DNA of 64,000 nucleotides from Microbacterium sp. No. 7 (GTDB lineage Bacteria; Actinomycetota; Actinomycetes; Actinomycetales; Microbacteriaceae): assembly GCF_001314225.1 (NCBI RefSeq), contig NZ_CP012697.1, positions 2,790,001 through 2,854,000 on the forward strand. Direction: 5' to 3'. Below are positions 26,237-36,500 of this stretch, piece by piece. Every line of letters begins with the position of its first letter. Position 1 is the first letter of the stretch. A program made the position numbers and the translations under genes. The notes beneath the pieces are model-generated. The model searched no databases and was not told where the DNA came from. It saw nothing but the letters and a program-made list of their open reading frames with translations.

Positions 26237-28162
26237 GTGAGCACGAGCCAACAGACCGATCCCATGATCGGTCGCCTGATCGACAACAGGTATCGCGTTC
26301 GTGCCCGCATCGCGCGCGGCGGCATGGCAACGGTGTACGTCGCGACCGATCTGCGCCTGGAGCGGCGCGTGGCGATCAAGGTCATGCACGGCCACCTCGC
26401 CGACGACACCGTCTTCCAGAGCCGGTTCATCCAGGAGGCGCGCGCCGCCGCCCGCCTCGCCGACCCGCACGTCGTCAACGTCTTCGACCAGGGCCAGGAC
26501 GGCGACATGGCGTACCTCGTCATGGAGTACCTGCCCGGCATCACGCTGCGCGAGCTGCTGCGCGAGCAGAAGCGCCTGTCGGTCCCGCAGACGATCACGA
26601 TCATGGATGCCGTGCTCTCCGGCCTCGCGTCGGCGCACCGCGCCGGCATCGTGCACCGCGATGTCAAGCCCGAGAACGTGCTGCTCGCTGAGGACGGCCG
26701 CATCAAGATCGGCGACTTCGGCCTCGCCCGCGCGACGAGCGCGAACACCGCCACGGGACAGATGCTGCTCGGCACCATCGCCTACCTCGCGCCCGAGCTC
26801 GTCACGCGCGGCACCGCCGACGCGCGCAGCGACATCTACGCGCTCGGCATCATGCTCTACGAGATGCTCGCGGGCGAGCAGCCCTACAAGGGCGAGCAGC
26901 CCATGCAGATCGCCTACCAGCACGCGACCGACTCGGTGCCGCGGCCGAGCGCGAAGAACCCCGGCGTGCCCGAGCAGCTCGACGAGCTCGTGCTGTGGGC
27001 CACGGAGCGCGAGCCCGACCAGCGCCCCGAGAACGCCCGCGTCATGCTCGACCGGCTGCGGGAGATCGAGGCACAGCTCGGCGTGCACCCCCAGGTCGTG
27101 CGCACGACGCCGATCGGCGGCGGCATCGTGGGCGACGACCTCGGCGACTCGGGCGAGCTCACCAAGGTCATGCCCGGCACCTTCACGGCGCCCGTCGTGA
27201 CGACCGAGACCGATCACGCGACGCGGCTGCGGGGGCGCATGCGGCGTCGCGCCGTGAAGGGCGGATGGCTGTTCACCCTCGTGCTGCTGCTCGCGCTGCT
27301 CGCGGGCGGCGCGGGCTGGTGGTACGGATCCGGCCCCGGGTCGCTCGTGGCGATCCCCGACGTCACGGGCCTCACGGCCGAGCAGGCGGCGGCGGAGCTC
27401 GCAGAGCGCGGGCTCGTCGCGGTGCCGGGCGAGGAGAACAGCCTCGACGTGCCGCCGGGCACCGTCATCCGCACCGACCCCGACATCGGCGTGCGCCTCG
27501 ACAAGAACGCGACCGTGACCGTCATCGCCTCGATCGGGCCGGCCACCCGGCAGATCCCCGAGCTGTGGGGCACGCAGCGCGACCGGGTCGTGTCCCTGCT
27601 GGAGGAGATCCACATCACGATCCCCGGCGAGGACAGCGTGTACTTCTCCAACACCGAGCGCGGATCGGTGATCGGCGCCTGGATCGTGCCGGCCGAGGGC
27701 GACTCCTACAACTGCACCAACGGCTGCAGCGCGCTGGAGGGCTCGACGGCCGAGCTGGAGACCTCCCTCGGCCCCCTCCCGTCCGTGGAGGGCTCGACCG
27801 CCGAGGAGGCGGCCGACGCCCTCGGGCAGGTCGGCGTGTCGACCGAGGTCGCCGAGGAGTACAGCGACGACGTCGAGAAGGGCCGCGTCATCCGCGTCGC
27901 CGACCGCGCCGACGGGGGGCTCTTCCGGCCCGGCGACACCGTGACGGTCGTCGTGTCGCTCGGACCGGAGCTGTTCGCCGTGCCCGACGTGCTCGGCGAG
28001 AGCGTCGCCGACGCGATCCAGATCCTGCGCGACGCCGGCTTCGAGCCGGGCACGGCCGTGCCCGAGATCGTCTGGAGCCTGTTCAGCGTGTCGAGCACCA
28101 ACCCCGCCCCCGGCGAGCTGGTGCCGCTCGGCACCTCGATCCTCATCCGCGCCATCGGCTGA
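26237..28162 (+). CDS. Membrane Ser/Thr protein kinase with PASTA repeats (PknL-like)
   Basis: A 641-residue Hanks-type kinase. The kinase domain spans about 19-280, with ARGGMATVY, the ATP-binding Lys48 in AIKVM, catalytic HRDVKPENV (Asp142) and DFG (Asp160). A juxtamembrane stretch with potential Thr phosphosites (TTPIGGG, TKVMPGT) leads to one membrane helix at about 342-362. The extracytoplasmic part carries about four PASTA-like repeats (IPDVTGLTAEQAAAELAERG, PELWGTQRDRV, PSVEGSTAEEAADALGQVG, VPDVLGESVADAIQIL), which bind peptidoglycan fragments in this family. Synteny with a Rv2175c-like gene and aroG favours PknL over PknB. Confidence 0.93.
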   Translation: MSTSQQTDPMIGRLIDNRYRVRARIARGGMATVYVATDLRLERRVAIKVMHGHLADDTVFQSRFIQEARAAARLADPHVVNVFDQGQDGDMAYLVMEYLPGITLRELLREQKRLSVPQTITIMDAVLSGLASAHRAGIVHRDVKPENVLLAEDGRIKIGDFGLARATSANTATGQMLLGTIAYLAPELVTRGTADARSDIYALGIMLYEMLAGEQPYKGEQPMQIAYQHATDSVPRPSAKNPGVPEQLDELVLWATEREPDQRPENARVMLDRLREIEAQLGVHPQVVRTTPIGGGIVGDDLGDSGELTKVMPGTFTAPVVTTETDHATRLRGRMRRRAVKGGWLFTLVLLLALLAGGAGWWYGSGPGSLVAIPDVTGLTAEQAAAELAERGLVAVPGEENSLDVPPGTVIRTDPDIGVRLDKNATVTVIASIGPATRQIPELWGTQRDRVVSLLEEIHITIPGEDSVYFSNTERGSVIGAWIVPAEGDSYNCTNGCSALEGSTAELETSLGPLPSVEGSTAEEAADALGQVGVSTEVAEEYSDDVEKGRVIRVADRADGGLFRPGDTVTVVVSLGPELFAVPDVLGESVADAIQILRDAGFEPGTAVPEIVWSLFSVSSTNPAPGELVPLGTSILIRAIG

Positions 28163-28180
28163 CACACCCCGCCTACCCCC

Positions 28181-28705
28181 CCCCGCTGGTTGAGTAGCCG
28201 CCGCAGGCGGCGTATCGAAACCCATGTAACGATCCGTGGCAAGGGTCTCGATACACTCGCGGCTCCGCCGCGAGCACTCGACCAGCGGGACCAGACGCAC
28301 CCGCCTACACCCCCGCTGGTTGAGTAGCCGCCGGAGGCGGCGTATCGAAACCCGTGTAACGGACCGTGGGAGGGGTCTCGATACACCGTCGGCTCCGCCG
28401 ACGGCACTCGACCAGCGGGTATGGACGCACCCGCAACCCACACCCACACCCGCGCTCCACTCACCCCCGGCTGGTTGAGTAGGCGCCGCAGGCGGCGTAT
28501 CGAAACCCGTGTAACGGTCCGCGGGAAGGGTCTCGATACACCGTCGGCTCCGCCGACGGCACTCGACCAGCGGGACCAGACGCACCCGCCTACACCCCCG
28601 CTGGTTGAGTAGCCGCCGAAGGCGGCGTATCGAAACCCGCCTCACGCACCGCGGGAAGGGTCTCGACACACCGTCGGCTCCGCCGACGGCACTCGACCGG
28701 CGGGG
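28181..28705. repeat. Four tandem REP/BIME-like palindromic elements
   Basis: Units at about 28181-28289, 28311-28419, 28464-28574 and 28595-28705 recur every 130-153 bp. Each has a left module (CTGGTTGAGTAG, hairpin, GTATCGAAACCC), a spacer with AACGGACCG-like sequence, and an inverted right module ending CACTCGACCAGCGGG. Left hairpins are CCGCCGCAGGCGG, CCGCCGGAGGCGG, GCGCCGCAGGCGGC and CCGCCGAAGGCGG. Right hairpins are CTCGCGGCTCCGCCGCGAG in unit 1 and CCGTCGGCTCCGCCGACGG in units 2-4. Linkers share GACGCACCCGCCTACAC. The block lies between the convergent stops of the kinase and aroG; no gene is present. Confidence 0.92.
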
Positions 28706-28719
28706 GCGGACGAGAAGGG

Positions 28720-30057
28720 TCAGCGGGCGGCGAGCTCCTCGGCGACGAGGAAGGCGAGCTCGAGGCTCTGCTTGTGGTTCAGGCGCGGGTCGCACAGCGA
28801 CTCGTAGCGCGTCGCGAGGGTGTCCTCGTCGATGTGCTCCGCGCCGCCCAGGCACTCGGTCACGTCGTCGCCCGTGAGCTCGACGTGGATGCCGCCGGGG
28901 AACGTGCCGACCGCACGGTGCGCCTCGAAGAAGCCGCGCACCTCGTCGACGACGTCGTCGAAGCGCCGCGTCTTGTAGCCGGTGGGCGTCGTGATGCCGT
29001 TGCCGTGCATGGGGTCGGTGACCCACAGGGGCGTCGCACCGGCGTCCTTCACGGCCTCCAGCAGCGGCGGCAGCGCATCGCGGATCTTGCCGGCGCCCAT
29101 GCGCGTGATGAACGTCAGGCGACCCGGCTCGCGCTCGGGGTCGAGCTTGTCGATGAGCGCGAGCGCCGTCTCGGTCGTCGTCGTGGGGCCGAGCTTGACG
29201 CCGATGGGGTTGCGGATCTTCGAGAAGTAGTCGACGTGCGCGCCGTCGAGGTCGCGCGTGCGCTCGCCGATCCACAGGAAGTGCGCCGACGTGTTGTACG
29301 GCGATCCGGTGCGCGAGTCGATGCGGGTCATGGGGTGCTCGTAGTCCATGAGCAGGCCCTCGTGGCCCGTGTAGAACTCCACGCCGCGCAGCTCGTCGAA
29401 GTTGGCGCCGGCGGCCTCCATGAAGCGGATCGCCTTGTCGATGTCGCCCGCGAGACGCTCGTAGCGCGCGTTGGCGGGGTTCTTCGCGAAGCCCTGGTTC
29501 CAGCTGTGCACCTCGCGCAGGTCGGCGAACCCGCCCTGCGTGAACGCGCGGATGAGGTTCAGCGTCGAGGCCGCCGTGTGGTAGCCCTTCAGCAGCCGCT
29601 GCGGGTCGGCCTGGCGCGATCCCTCGGTGAAGTCGTAGCCGTTGACGATGTCGCCGCGGTAGGCGGGCAGCGTGACGTCGCCGCGCGTCTCGGTGTCGCT
29701 CGAGCGGGGCTTGGCGAACTGGCCCGCCATGCGGCCCATCTTGACGACCGGCATCGACGCCCCGTAGGTGAGCACGACCGCCATCTGCAGCACCGTCTTG
29801 ATGCGGTTGCGGATCTTCTCGGCCGTGGCGCCGTCGAACGTCTCGGCGCAGTCGCCGCCCTGCAGCAGGAAGGCGCCGCCGCCGGCCGCGCGCGCGAGGC
29901 GGGCGCGGAGGATGTCGACCTCGCCGGCGAAGACCAGCGGCGGGAGGGTCGAGATCTCGTCGGAGACGGCGGCTACGGCCGCCGCGTCGGGCCAGGTCGG
30001 CTGCTGCTTGATGGGAAGCGAGCGCCACGAATCGAGGGCATGAGAAGAAACGGGCAT
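28720..30057 (-). CDS. aroG: 3-deoxy-7-phosphoheptulonate synthase, class II (DAHP synthase)
   Basis: A 445-residue class II DAHP synthase that condenses PEP and erythrose-4-phosphate, the first step of the shikimate pathway. Signature stretches are LLQGGDCAETFD with the metal-binding cysteine, VVKMGRMAGQFAKPRS, LPAYRGDIVNGYDF, NPIGVKLGPTTT, WVTDPMHGNG and GGIHVELTGDDVTECLGG. M. tuberculosis AroG belongs to this class and also lies near pknL. ATG 30057 follows TAGAAT by 6 nt. It is convergent with the kinase across the repeat block. Confidence 0.96.
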   Translation of the reverse strand: MPVSSHALDSWRSLPIKQQPTWPDAAAVAAVSDEISTLPPLVFAGEVDILRARLARAAGGGAFLLQGGDCAETFDGATAEKIRNRIKTVLQMAVVLTYGASMPVVKMGRMAGQFAKPRSSDTETRGDVTLPAYRGDIVNGYDFTEGSRQADPQRLLKGYHTAASTLNLIRAFTQGGFADLREVHSWNQGFAKNPANARYERLAGDIDKAIRFMEAAGANFDELRGVEFYTGHEGLLMDYEHPMTRIDSRTGSPYNTSAHFLWIGERTRDLDGAHVDYFSKIRNPIGVKLGPTTTTETALALIDKLDPEREPGRLTFITRMGAGKIRDALPPLLEAVKDAGATPLWVTDPMHGNGITTPTGYKTRRFDDVVDEVRGFFEAHRAVGTFPGGIHVELTGDDVTECLGGAEHIDEDTLATRYESLCDPRLNHKQSLELAFLVAEELAAR

Positions 30058-30063
30058 CCGCTC

Positions 30064-30069
30064 ATTCTA
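30064..30069 (-). promoter_or_regulatory. -10 hexamer of aroG
   Basis: Minus-strand TAGAAT ends 6 nt before the aroG ATG, consistent with leaderless transcription. Confidence 0.5.
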
Positions 30070-30086
30070 GTGGCGCCCGAACGGGC

Positions 30087-30782
30087 TCAGTCGCCGGTCG
30101 CGGCGGCCGCGGCCCGGTCCTTCACGGTCGAGGCGTACACGTCGACGTACTCCTGCTCCCCCAGCCGCTGCAGCGCGACCATGATCTCGTCGGTGACCGA
30201 GCGCAGCACGTAGCGGTCGCTCTCCATGCCCTGGAAGCGCGAGAAGTCGAGCGGCTCGCCGATGACCATCCCCACGCGTCCGACACGCGGGACCGAGCGC
30301 CCGATGGGCATGACCGTGCCCGTGTCGACCATGACGACGGGGATGACCGGCACGCGCGCCTCCAGCGCCATCCGTGCGAGGCCCGTGCGCCCGCGGTAGA
30401 GACGCCCGTCGGGGCTGCGCGTGCCCTCCGGATAGATGCCCAGCAGGTCGCCGCGGCCGAGCACCTGCAGGCCCGTGTTGAGCGAGGCCTCCGAGGCCTT
30501 GCCGCCGCCGCGGTCGATGGGGATCTGGCCCGTCGCCTTCATGAACATGCGCGTGGCCCAGCCCTTGATCCCCTTGCCGGTGAAGTAGTCGCTCTTGGCG
30601 AGGAACGACATCGGCCGGTCGATCATGAGCGGCAGGAAGATCGAGTCGCTCACCGAGAGGTGGTTGCTCGCGAGGATCGCCGCCCCCGTCGCCGGCACGT
30701 TCGAGCGCCCCACGATCCAGGGCCGGAAGATCGCCTTGATCAGGGGACCGATGACGATGAATTTCATCAACCAGTAGAACAT
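30087..30782 (-). CDS. 1-acylglycerol-3-phosphate O-acyltransferase (PlsC family)
   Basis: A 231-residue membrane-associated acyltransferase for phosphatidic acid synthesis. The catalytic NHLSVSDS (HxxxxD) motif and the substrate motif YPEGTRSPDGRLY are intact, and PVIPVVMVDTG follows. Start ATG 30782 (MFYWLMKFI) matches the M. tuberculosis Rv2182c homologue as I recall it; it also has GAGAGGG 11 nt upstream and TAGGAT further up. The ATG at 30794 would have no spacing to the ribosome-binding site. It is divergent from fadD. Confidence 0.92.
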   Translation of the reverse strand: MFYWLMKFIVIGPLIKAIFRPWIVGRSNVPATGAAILASNHLSVSDSIFLPLMIDRPMSFLAKSDYFTGKGIKGWATRMFMKATGQIPIDRGGGKASEASLNTGLQVLGRGDLLGIYPEGTRSPDGRLYRGRTGLARMALEARVPVIPVVMVDTGTVMPIGRSVPRVGRVGMVIGEPLDFSRFQGMESDRYVLRSVTDEIMVALQRLGEQEYVDVYASTVKDRAAAAATGD

Positions 30783-30928
30783 CGATAGGTCCATCCCTCT
30801 CAGCCACGAGAATCCTATGCCAGGCGTACAAGCAGATCACATACTCGTCGCGGCATCCGGGACCCGGTTCCTGTCGCGGATAGACTCGGTTCCCACCGAC
30901 GACCGGTACCGAAGGAGTTGCCGCCATC

Positions 30929-32761
30929 ATGAGCGTCACGCAGTTTGAAGTCCCCGCCATCGTTCCCGCCGACCCCGAAGCGAACATCAGCGACCTTCTC
31001 GTCGAGCGTGTCAAGGCCACTCCGTCGCTCGCGCTGTTCGCGGTGCCCGACGGCGACGGCTGGCGCGACATCACGGCCGCGGCGTTCCAGCGCGAGGTCG
31101 TCGCGCTCGCCAAGGGGTTCGTCGCGGCGGGCATCCAGCCCGGCGACAAGGTCGCCTTCATCGCGCGGACGACGTACGAGTGGACGCTCGTCGACTTCGC
31201 GCTGTTCTTTGCGGGGGCCGTCATGGTGCCCGTCTACGAGACCAGCTCGGCGTCGCAGATCTCCTGGATCCTGCAGGACTCCGGCGCCATCGCGATCGTC
31301 GCCGAGTCCGACGTGCACGCGGCCCGGATCGCCGAGGTGCGCGGCGAGACGCCGCTCGTGCGCGACGTGTGGACGATGCAGCAGGGCGACCTCGACGCGC
31401 TGCGCGAGCGCGGCGCCGAGATCGCCGACGACGAGATCGAGCGCCGCCGGAGCCTCGCCGTCGGCAGCGACATCGCGACGCTCATCTACACGTCCGGGTC
31501 GACGGGCCGGCCGAAGGGCTGCGTGCTGACGCACTCGAACTTCGTCGAGCTCGCCCGCAACTCGGCCAAGGCCCTCGACGAGGTCGTGTCGACGCCGGGC
31601 GCGTCGACGCTGCTGTTCATCACGACCGCGCACGTCTTCGCGCGCTTCATCTCGATCCTCGACGTGCACGCGGGCGTCAAGACGGGCCACCAGCCCGACA
31701 CGAGCCAGCTGCTGCCCGCCCTCGGCTCGTTCCAGCCCACCTTCCTGCTCGCGGTGCCCCGCGTGTTCGAGAAGGTCTACAACTCGGCGGAGCAGAAGGC
31801 CGAGGCCGGGGGCAAGGGCAAGATCTTCCGCGCCGCGGCGCACGCGGCCGTCGAGCACTCGACGCTGCTGCAGGAGGGCAAGAAGGTGCCGCTGGGCCTG
31901 CGCCTGCGCTTCGCGCTCTTCGACCGCCTCGTCTTCGGCAAGCTGCGCGCGGCGATGGGCGGCCACGTGCGGTACGCGGTCTCGGGCTCCGCTCCCCTGG
32001 GCCCGCGTCTCGGGCACTTCTTCCACAGCCTCGGCGTCACGATCCTGGAGGGCTACGGCCTCACCGAGACGACGGCGCCGGCGACCGTCAACACGCCCGC
32101 CAAGGCGAAGATCGGCACGGTCGGGCCCGTGCTGCCGGGCGTCGGCATCCGCATCGCCGACGACGGCGAGATCGAGATCCGCGGCATCAACGTCTTCCGC
32201 GAGTACTGGAACAACCCCGAGGGCACGGCCGCGTCGTTCAACGACGGCTGGTACAAGACCGGCGACCTGGGCAGCTTCGACGGCGAGGGCTTCCTCACCA
32301 TCACGGGCCGCAAGAAGGAGATCATCGTCACCGCGGGCGGCAAGAACGTCGCGCCCGCCGTGCTCGAGGACCCGATCCGCTCGCACCCCATCGTCGGCCA
32401 GGTCGTCGTGGTGGGCGATCAGCGCCCGTTCATCGGCGCGCTCGTCACGCTCGACCCCGAGATGCTGCCCGCCTGGCTGTCGAACCACGGCCTGCCCGCC
32501 GACATGTCGCTGACCGACGCCGCGAACCACCCCACGGTGCGCGAGGCCGTGCAGTCGGCGATCGACCGGGCCAACAAGCTCGTGTCGCGCGCCGAGTCGA
32601 TCCGCAAGTTCACGATCCTGCCGACCGAGTGGACCGAGGCCTCGGGCCACCTCACGCCGAAGATGAGCATCAAGCGCGACAACATCCTGCGCGACTTCGC
32701 CTCGGACGTCGACGCCCTCTACGACGTCGGGGTCAACACGACGAACGTGTCGCTCGGGTAG
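30929..32761 (+). CDS. Long-chain acyl-CoA synthetase (FadD15-like)
   Basis: A 610-residue AMP-forming ligase that activates fatty acids to acyl-CoA. Motifs are LIYTSGSTGRPKGCVLTHSN (A3 loop, near residue 190), the gate region HVFARFISILDVHAG, ILEGYGLTETTA, TGDLGSFDGEGFLTITGRKKE (split) and the C-terminal lysine region HLTPKMSIKRDNIL. Start ATG 30929 has GAAGGAG about 10 nt upstream; TAGACT at 30881-30886 may be its -10. The neighbouring plsC suggests a shared role in membrane lipid synthesis. The homologue in M. tuberculosis is fadD15 (Rv2187). Confidence 0.94.
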   Translation: MSVTQFEVPAIVPADPEANISDLLVERVKATPSLALFAVPDGDGWRDITAAAFQREVVALAKGFVAAGIQPGDKVAFIARTTYEWTLVDFALFFAGAVMVPVYETSSASQISWILQDSGAIAIVAESDVHAARIAEVRGETPLVRDVWTMQQGDLDALRERGAEIADDEIERRRSLAVGSDIATLIYTSGSTGRPKGCVLTHSNFVELARNSAKALDEVVSTPGASTLLFITTAHVFARFISILDVHAGVKTGHQPDTSQLLPALGSFQPTFLLAVPRVFEKVYNSAEQKAEAGGKGKIFRAAAHAAVEHSTLLQEGKKVPLGLRLRFALFDRLVFGKLRAAMGGHVRYAVSGSAPLGPRLGHFFHSLGVTILEGYGLTETTAPATVNTPAKAKIGTVGPVLPGVGIRIADDGEIEIRGINVFREYWNNPEGTAASFNDGWYKTGDLGSFDGEGFLTITGRKKEIIVTAGGKNVAPAVLEDPIRSHPIVGQVVVVGDQRPFIGALVTLDPEMLPAWLSNHGLPADMSLTDAANHPTVREAVQSAIDRANKLVSRAESIRKFTILPTEWTEASGHLTPKMSIKRDNILRDFASDVDALYDVGVNTTNVSLG

Positions 32762-32764
32762 GGC

Positions 32765-33256
32765 TCAGAACCAGTCCGACTCGCGGATCTCGCGCATCGC
32801 CGTACGACGCGTCTGAGGGTCGAGGCGGCTGAGGAACAGCATGCCGTCGAGATGGTCCGTCTCGTGCTGCAGCGCCTGCGCCATCAGCCCCTCGCCCTCC
32901 AGCACGACCTCGTCGCCGTCGAGGTCGATGCCGACGACCTTCGCGTAGGGATGCCGCAGCGCCTCGTGCCACACGTGCGGCACCGACAGGCATCCCTCGC
33001 CGACGGGGGCCGGCTCGCCCGACGCCTCGACGAGCACGGGGTTGAGCACGTACCCGATCACGCCGTCGACGTTGTAGCTGAACGCGCGCAGTCCCACGCC
33101 GATCTGCGGGGCGGCCACGCCCGCGCGGCCGGGGAGCTCCACCGTGTCGACGAGGTCGCGCACGAGGGCGCGGATGCCGTCGTCGATCGTCTCGATGGGC
33201 GCGCAGGCGGCGCGGAGCACCGGGTCGCCGAAGAGGCGGATGGGGCGGACGGTCAT
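32765..33256 (-). CDS. def: Peptide deformylase
   Basis: A 163-residue metalloenzyme that removes the formyl group from nascent proteins. The three motifs are intact: GVAAPQIGVG, EGCLSVPHVW with the metal cysteine, and QHETDHLDGMLF with two metal histidines and the catalytic glutamate. The stop is 3 nt from the fadD stop, so the two genes converge with no room for a separate terminator. It follows the small acidic protein gene by 34 nt. Confidence 0.96.
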   Translation of the reverse strand: MTVRPIRLFGDPVLRAACAPIETIDDGIRALVRDLVDTVELPGRAGVAAPQIGVGLRAFSYNVDGVIGYVLNPVLVEASGEPAPVGEGCLSVPHVWHEALRHPYAKVVGIDLDGDEVVLEGEGLMAQALQHETDHLDGMLFLSRLDPQTRRTAMREIRESDWF

Positions 33257-33290
33257 CGGATCGCTTTCGTCGCGGTGGGCAGGACGCGGG

Positions 33291-33530
33291 TCACGCGGAG
33301 GGCGGGTCGTCGGGCCAGTCGACGACGACCTCGCCGTCGATGACGACCTCGCCGTCCACGACGTCGTCGTCGCCGCGGTCGTCGACGTTCGTCAGCGACG
33401 GCAGCAGCACGTCGAGCCGCGCCGTCGCGCCGGCCACGAGGCCGAGGACCGCGGGGTCGGCGCTGCTCGCGTCGTCGAGCACGCCGTTGTCGGCGTCGTC
33501 ACGAGGGGTGTCGATACGGTCAGGGGTCAC
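33291..33530 (-). CDS. Small acidic hypothetical protein
   Basis: A 79-residue, strongly acidic protein (about a quarter Asp) with repeats of VDGEVVIDGEVVVDW near the end and a hydrophobic patch LGLVAGATARLDVLLPSL in the middle. It has no recognisable domain. Placed between pyc and def on the same strand with 48- and 34-nt gaps, it could be a genuine short gene. GTG 33530 is the start. The GAC/GTC codon bias may only reflect local composition, so the call is moderate. Confidence 0.5.
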   Translation of the reverse strand: MTPDRIDTPRDDADNGVLDDASSADPAVLGLVAGATARLDVLLPSLTNVDDRGDDDVVDGEVVIDGEVVVDWPDDPPSA

Positions 33531-33578
33531 GGGGTCTCGCTCCAGATCCGCCGCGGGAGCGCGGCACGGCCGTCCACC

Positions 33579-36500
33579 TTACTCGGACGGCCGCACCACC
33601 AGCAAAAGATCGCCGGCCTCGACCGGCGCCGTCCCCGCGATGACGCGGCGCTCGACGACGCCGTCGACGGGCGACGTGATGGCCGCCTCCATCTTCATCG
33701 CCTCGATCGATGCGACGGGCTGACCCGCGCTCACCCGGTCTCCGACCTCCGCCTTGAGCGTCACGACGCCCGAGAACGGCGCGGCGACCTGACCGGGCCT
33801 GCTCGTGTCGGCCTTCTCGGCCTGCCGCGCCTCGACGGTGATCGACCGGTCGCGCACGAAGGTCGGACGCAGCTGGCCGTTGAGGGTGGCCATGACGGTG
33901 CGCATGCCCTTCTCGTCGGCGGTTCCGATCGCCTCGAGGCCGACGTACAGCTGCACGCCGCGTTCGATCTCGACGACGTGCTCCTGGCCCGGCGTCAGGC
34001 CGTAGAGGTAGTCGGCCGTGTCGAGCACGCTGAGGTCGCCGTAGGTGTCGCGCGCCTCGCGGAAGGTGCGCGTGGGCGCCGGGAAGAGCAGGCGGTTGAG
34101 CGCGTCGCGGCGCGCCGCCGGCTCGCCCTGCAGCGCGGCCAGGTCGTCGTCGCCCACGGGCGTGACGCCGACCTTCACCTCGCGGCCCTCGAGCACCTTG
34201 CTGCGGAACGGCTCGGGCCATCCGCCGGGCAGGTCGCCCAGCTCGCCCGCCATGAAGCCGACGACCGAGTCGGGGATGTCGTAGTTCTGCGGGTTCTCGG
34301 CGAAGTCCGCCGGATCGGCCTTGACCGCGGCGAGGTGGAGCGCCAGGTCGCCGACCACCTTCGAGGAGGGCGTGACCTTGGGCACCCGCCCCAGGATCTC
34401 GTTGGCCGCCGCGTACATGTCCTCGATGAGCTCGAAGTCGTCGGCGAGGCCCAGCGCGATCGCCTGCTGGCGCAGGTTCGACAGCTGGCCGCCCGGGATC
34501 TCGTGGCGGTACACGCGACCGGTGGGGCCGGGAAGACCCGACTCGAACGGCCGGTACTGGTGGCGCACGGCCTCCCAGTAGGGCTCCAGGTCCGACACCG
34601 CCTGCAGATCGAGGCCCGTGTCGCGCTCGGTGTGCGCGAGCGCGGCCACGAGGGCCGACAGCGACGGCTGGCTCGTCGTGCCCGACATGGGCGCCGCGGC
34701 CGCGTCGACGGCGTCCGCACCGGCGGCGCTCGCGGCGAGCAGCGTCGCGAGCTGGCCGCCGGCCGTGTCGTGCGTGTGCACGTGCACGGGCAGGTCGAAC
34801 CGCTCGCGCAGCGCGGTGACCAGGCGCGCGACGGCGCCCGGGCGGAGCAGGCCCGCCATGTCCTTGATCGCGAGCACGTGCGCGCCGGCATCCACGATCT
34901 GCTCCGCGAGCCGCAGGTAGTAGTCGAGCGTGTAGAGGCTCTCGCTCGGGTCGAGCAGGTCGCCCGTGTAGCAGACGGCGACCTCGGCGACCGAGGTGCC
35001 GGTCTGCAGCACCGCGTCGATCGCGGGGCGCATCTGGCTGACGTCGTTGAGGGCGTCGAAGATGCGGAAGACGTCGATGCCGCTGCGCGCGGCCTCGCTC
35101 ACGAACGCGTCGGTGACCTCGGTGGGGTACGGCGTGTAGCCGACCGTGTTGCGGCCGCGCAGCAGCATCTGGATCGCGACGTTCGGCAGGGCCGTGCGCA
35201 GGGCGTCGAGGCGCTCCCACGGGTCCTCGCCCAGGAAGCGCAGCGCGACGTCGTACGTGGCACCGCCCCACGCCTCGACCGACCACAGCTGCGGCGTGAG
35301 ACGCGCGACGTGCGGTGCCACGCCCACCAGGTCCTTCGTGCGCACGCGCGTCGCGAGCAGCGACTGGTGCGCGTCGCGGAAGGTCGTCTCGGTGACCGCG
35401 AGCGCGGACTGCTCGCGCAGGGCGCGCGCGAAGCCCTCCGGCCCCAGGCGCAGCAGCTGCTGGCGCGTGCCCTCGGGCGCCGGCGCCGACAGGTCGACGG
35501 CCGGCAGCTTCAGGCGCGGGTCGATCGAGATCGGGTTCTCGCCGTTCGGCCGGTTCACGGTGACGTCGGCGAGCCACGCGAGGATCTTCGATCCACGGTC
35601 CTTCGACAGCGTCGGCCGCACGAGCTCGGGGCGCTCGTCGATGAACGCGGTGGACAGGTCGCCCGCGACGAACGTCGGGTCGTCGAGCACGCGCTTGAGG
35701 AACGGGATGTTCGTGGAGACGCCGCGGATGCGGAACTCGGCGAGCGCGCGCCGCGAGCGTCGCACCGCCGACGGGAAGTCGCGGCCGCGGCAGGTGAGCT
35801 TCGACAGCATCGAGTCGAAATGCGGGCTCACCTGCGATCCGGCGGCGGTCGTGCCGCCGTCGAGACGGATGCCGGCGCCGCCCGGCGACCGGTAGGTCGT
35901 GATCTTGCCCGTGTCGGGGCGGAAGCCCTGCGCCGGGTCCTCGGTCGTGATGCGGCACTGCAGCGCGGCGCCGCGCAGCTGGATGTTCTCCTGCTGCAGC
36001 CCGAGCTCGTCGATCGTCTGCCCCGCGGCGATGCGCAGCTGCGACTGCACGAGGTCGACGTCGGTGACCTCCTCGGTCACGGTGTGCTCGACCTGGATGC
36101 GCGGGTTCATCTCGATGAAGACGACCTCGCCCGCGCGCGGGCCGGCGGTCTCGAGCAGGAACTCCACCGTTCCCGCGTTCTCGTAGCCGATCGACTCGGC
36201 GAAGGCGACCGCGTAGCGGTGCAGGTCGGCGCGCACGTCGTCGGCGAGGTTCGGCGCCGGGGCGATCTCGATGACCTTCTGGTGTCGGCGCTGCACGGAG
36301 CAGTCGCGCTCGAACAGGTGCACCGTGTGCCCCGTCTTGTCGGCGAGGATCTGCACCTCGACGTGACGCGGGCGCTGCACGGCCTGCTCCAGGAAGACGC
36401 GCGCGTCGCCGAACGCGCTCCCCGCCTCGCGCATCGCCTCGGCGAGCGCGGGCGCGAGCTGCGCCTTCGTCTCGACGCGACGCATGCCGCGGCCGCCGCC

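Noticed and set aside
28181..28705. CRISPR-like array
   Set aside because: Repeats are about 110 bp, palindromic, with 21-45-nt non-unique linkers, and no cas genes are present.
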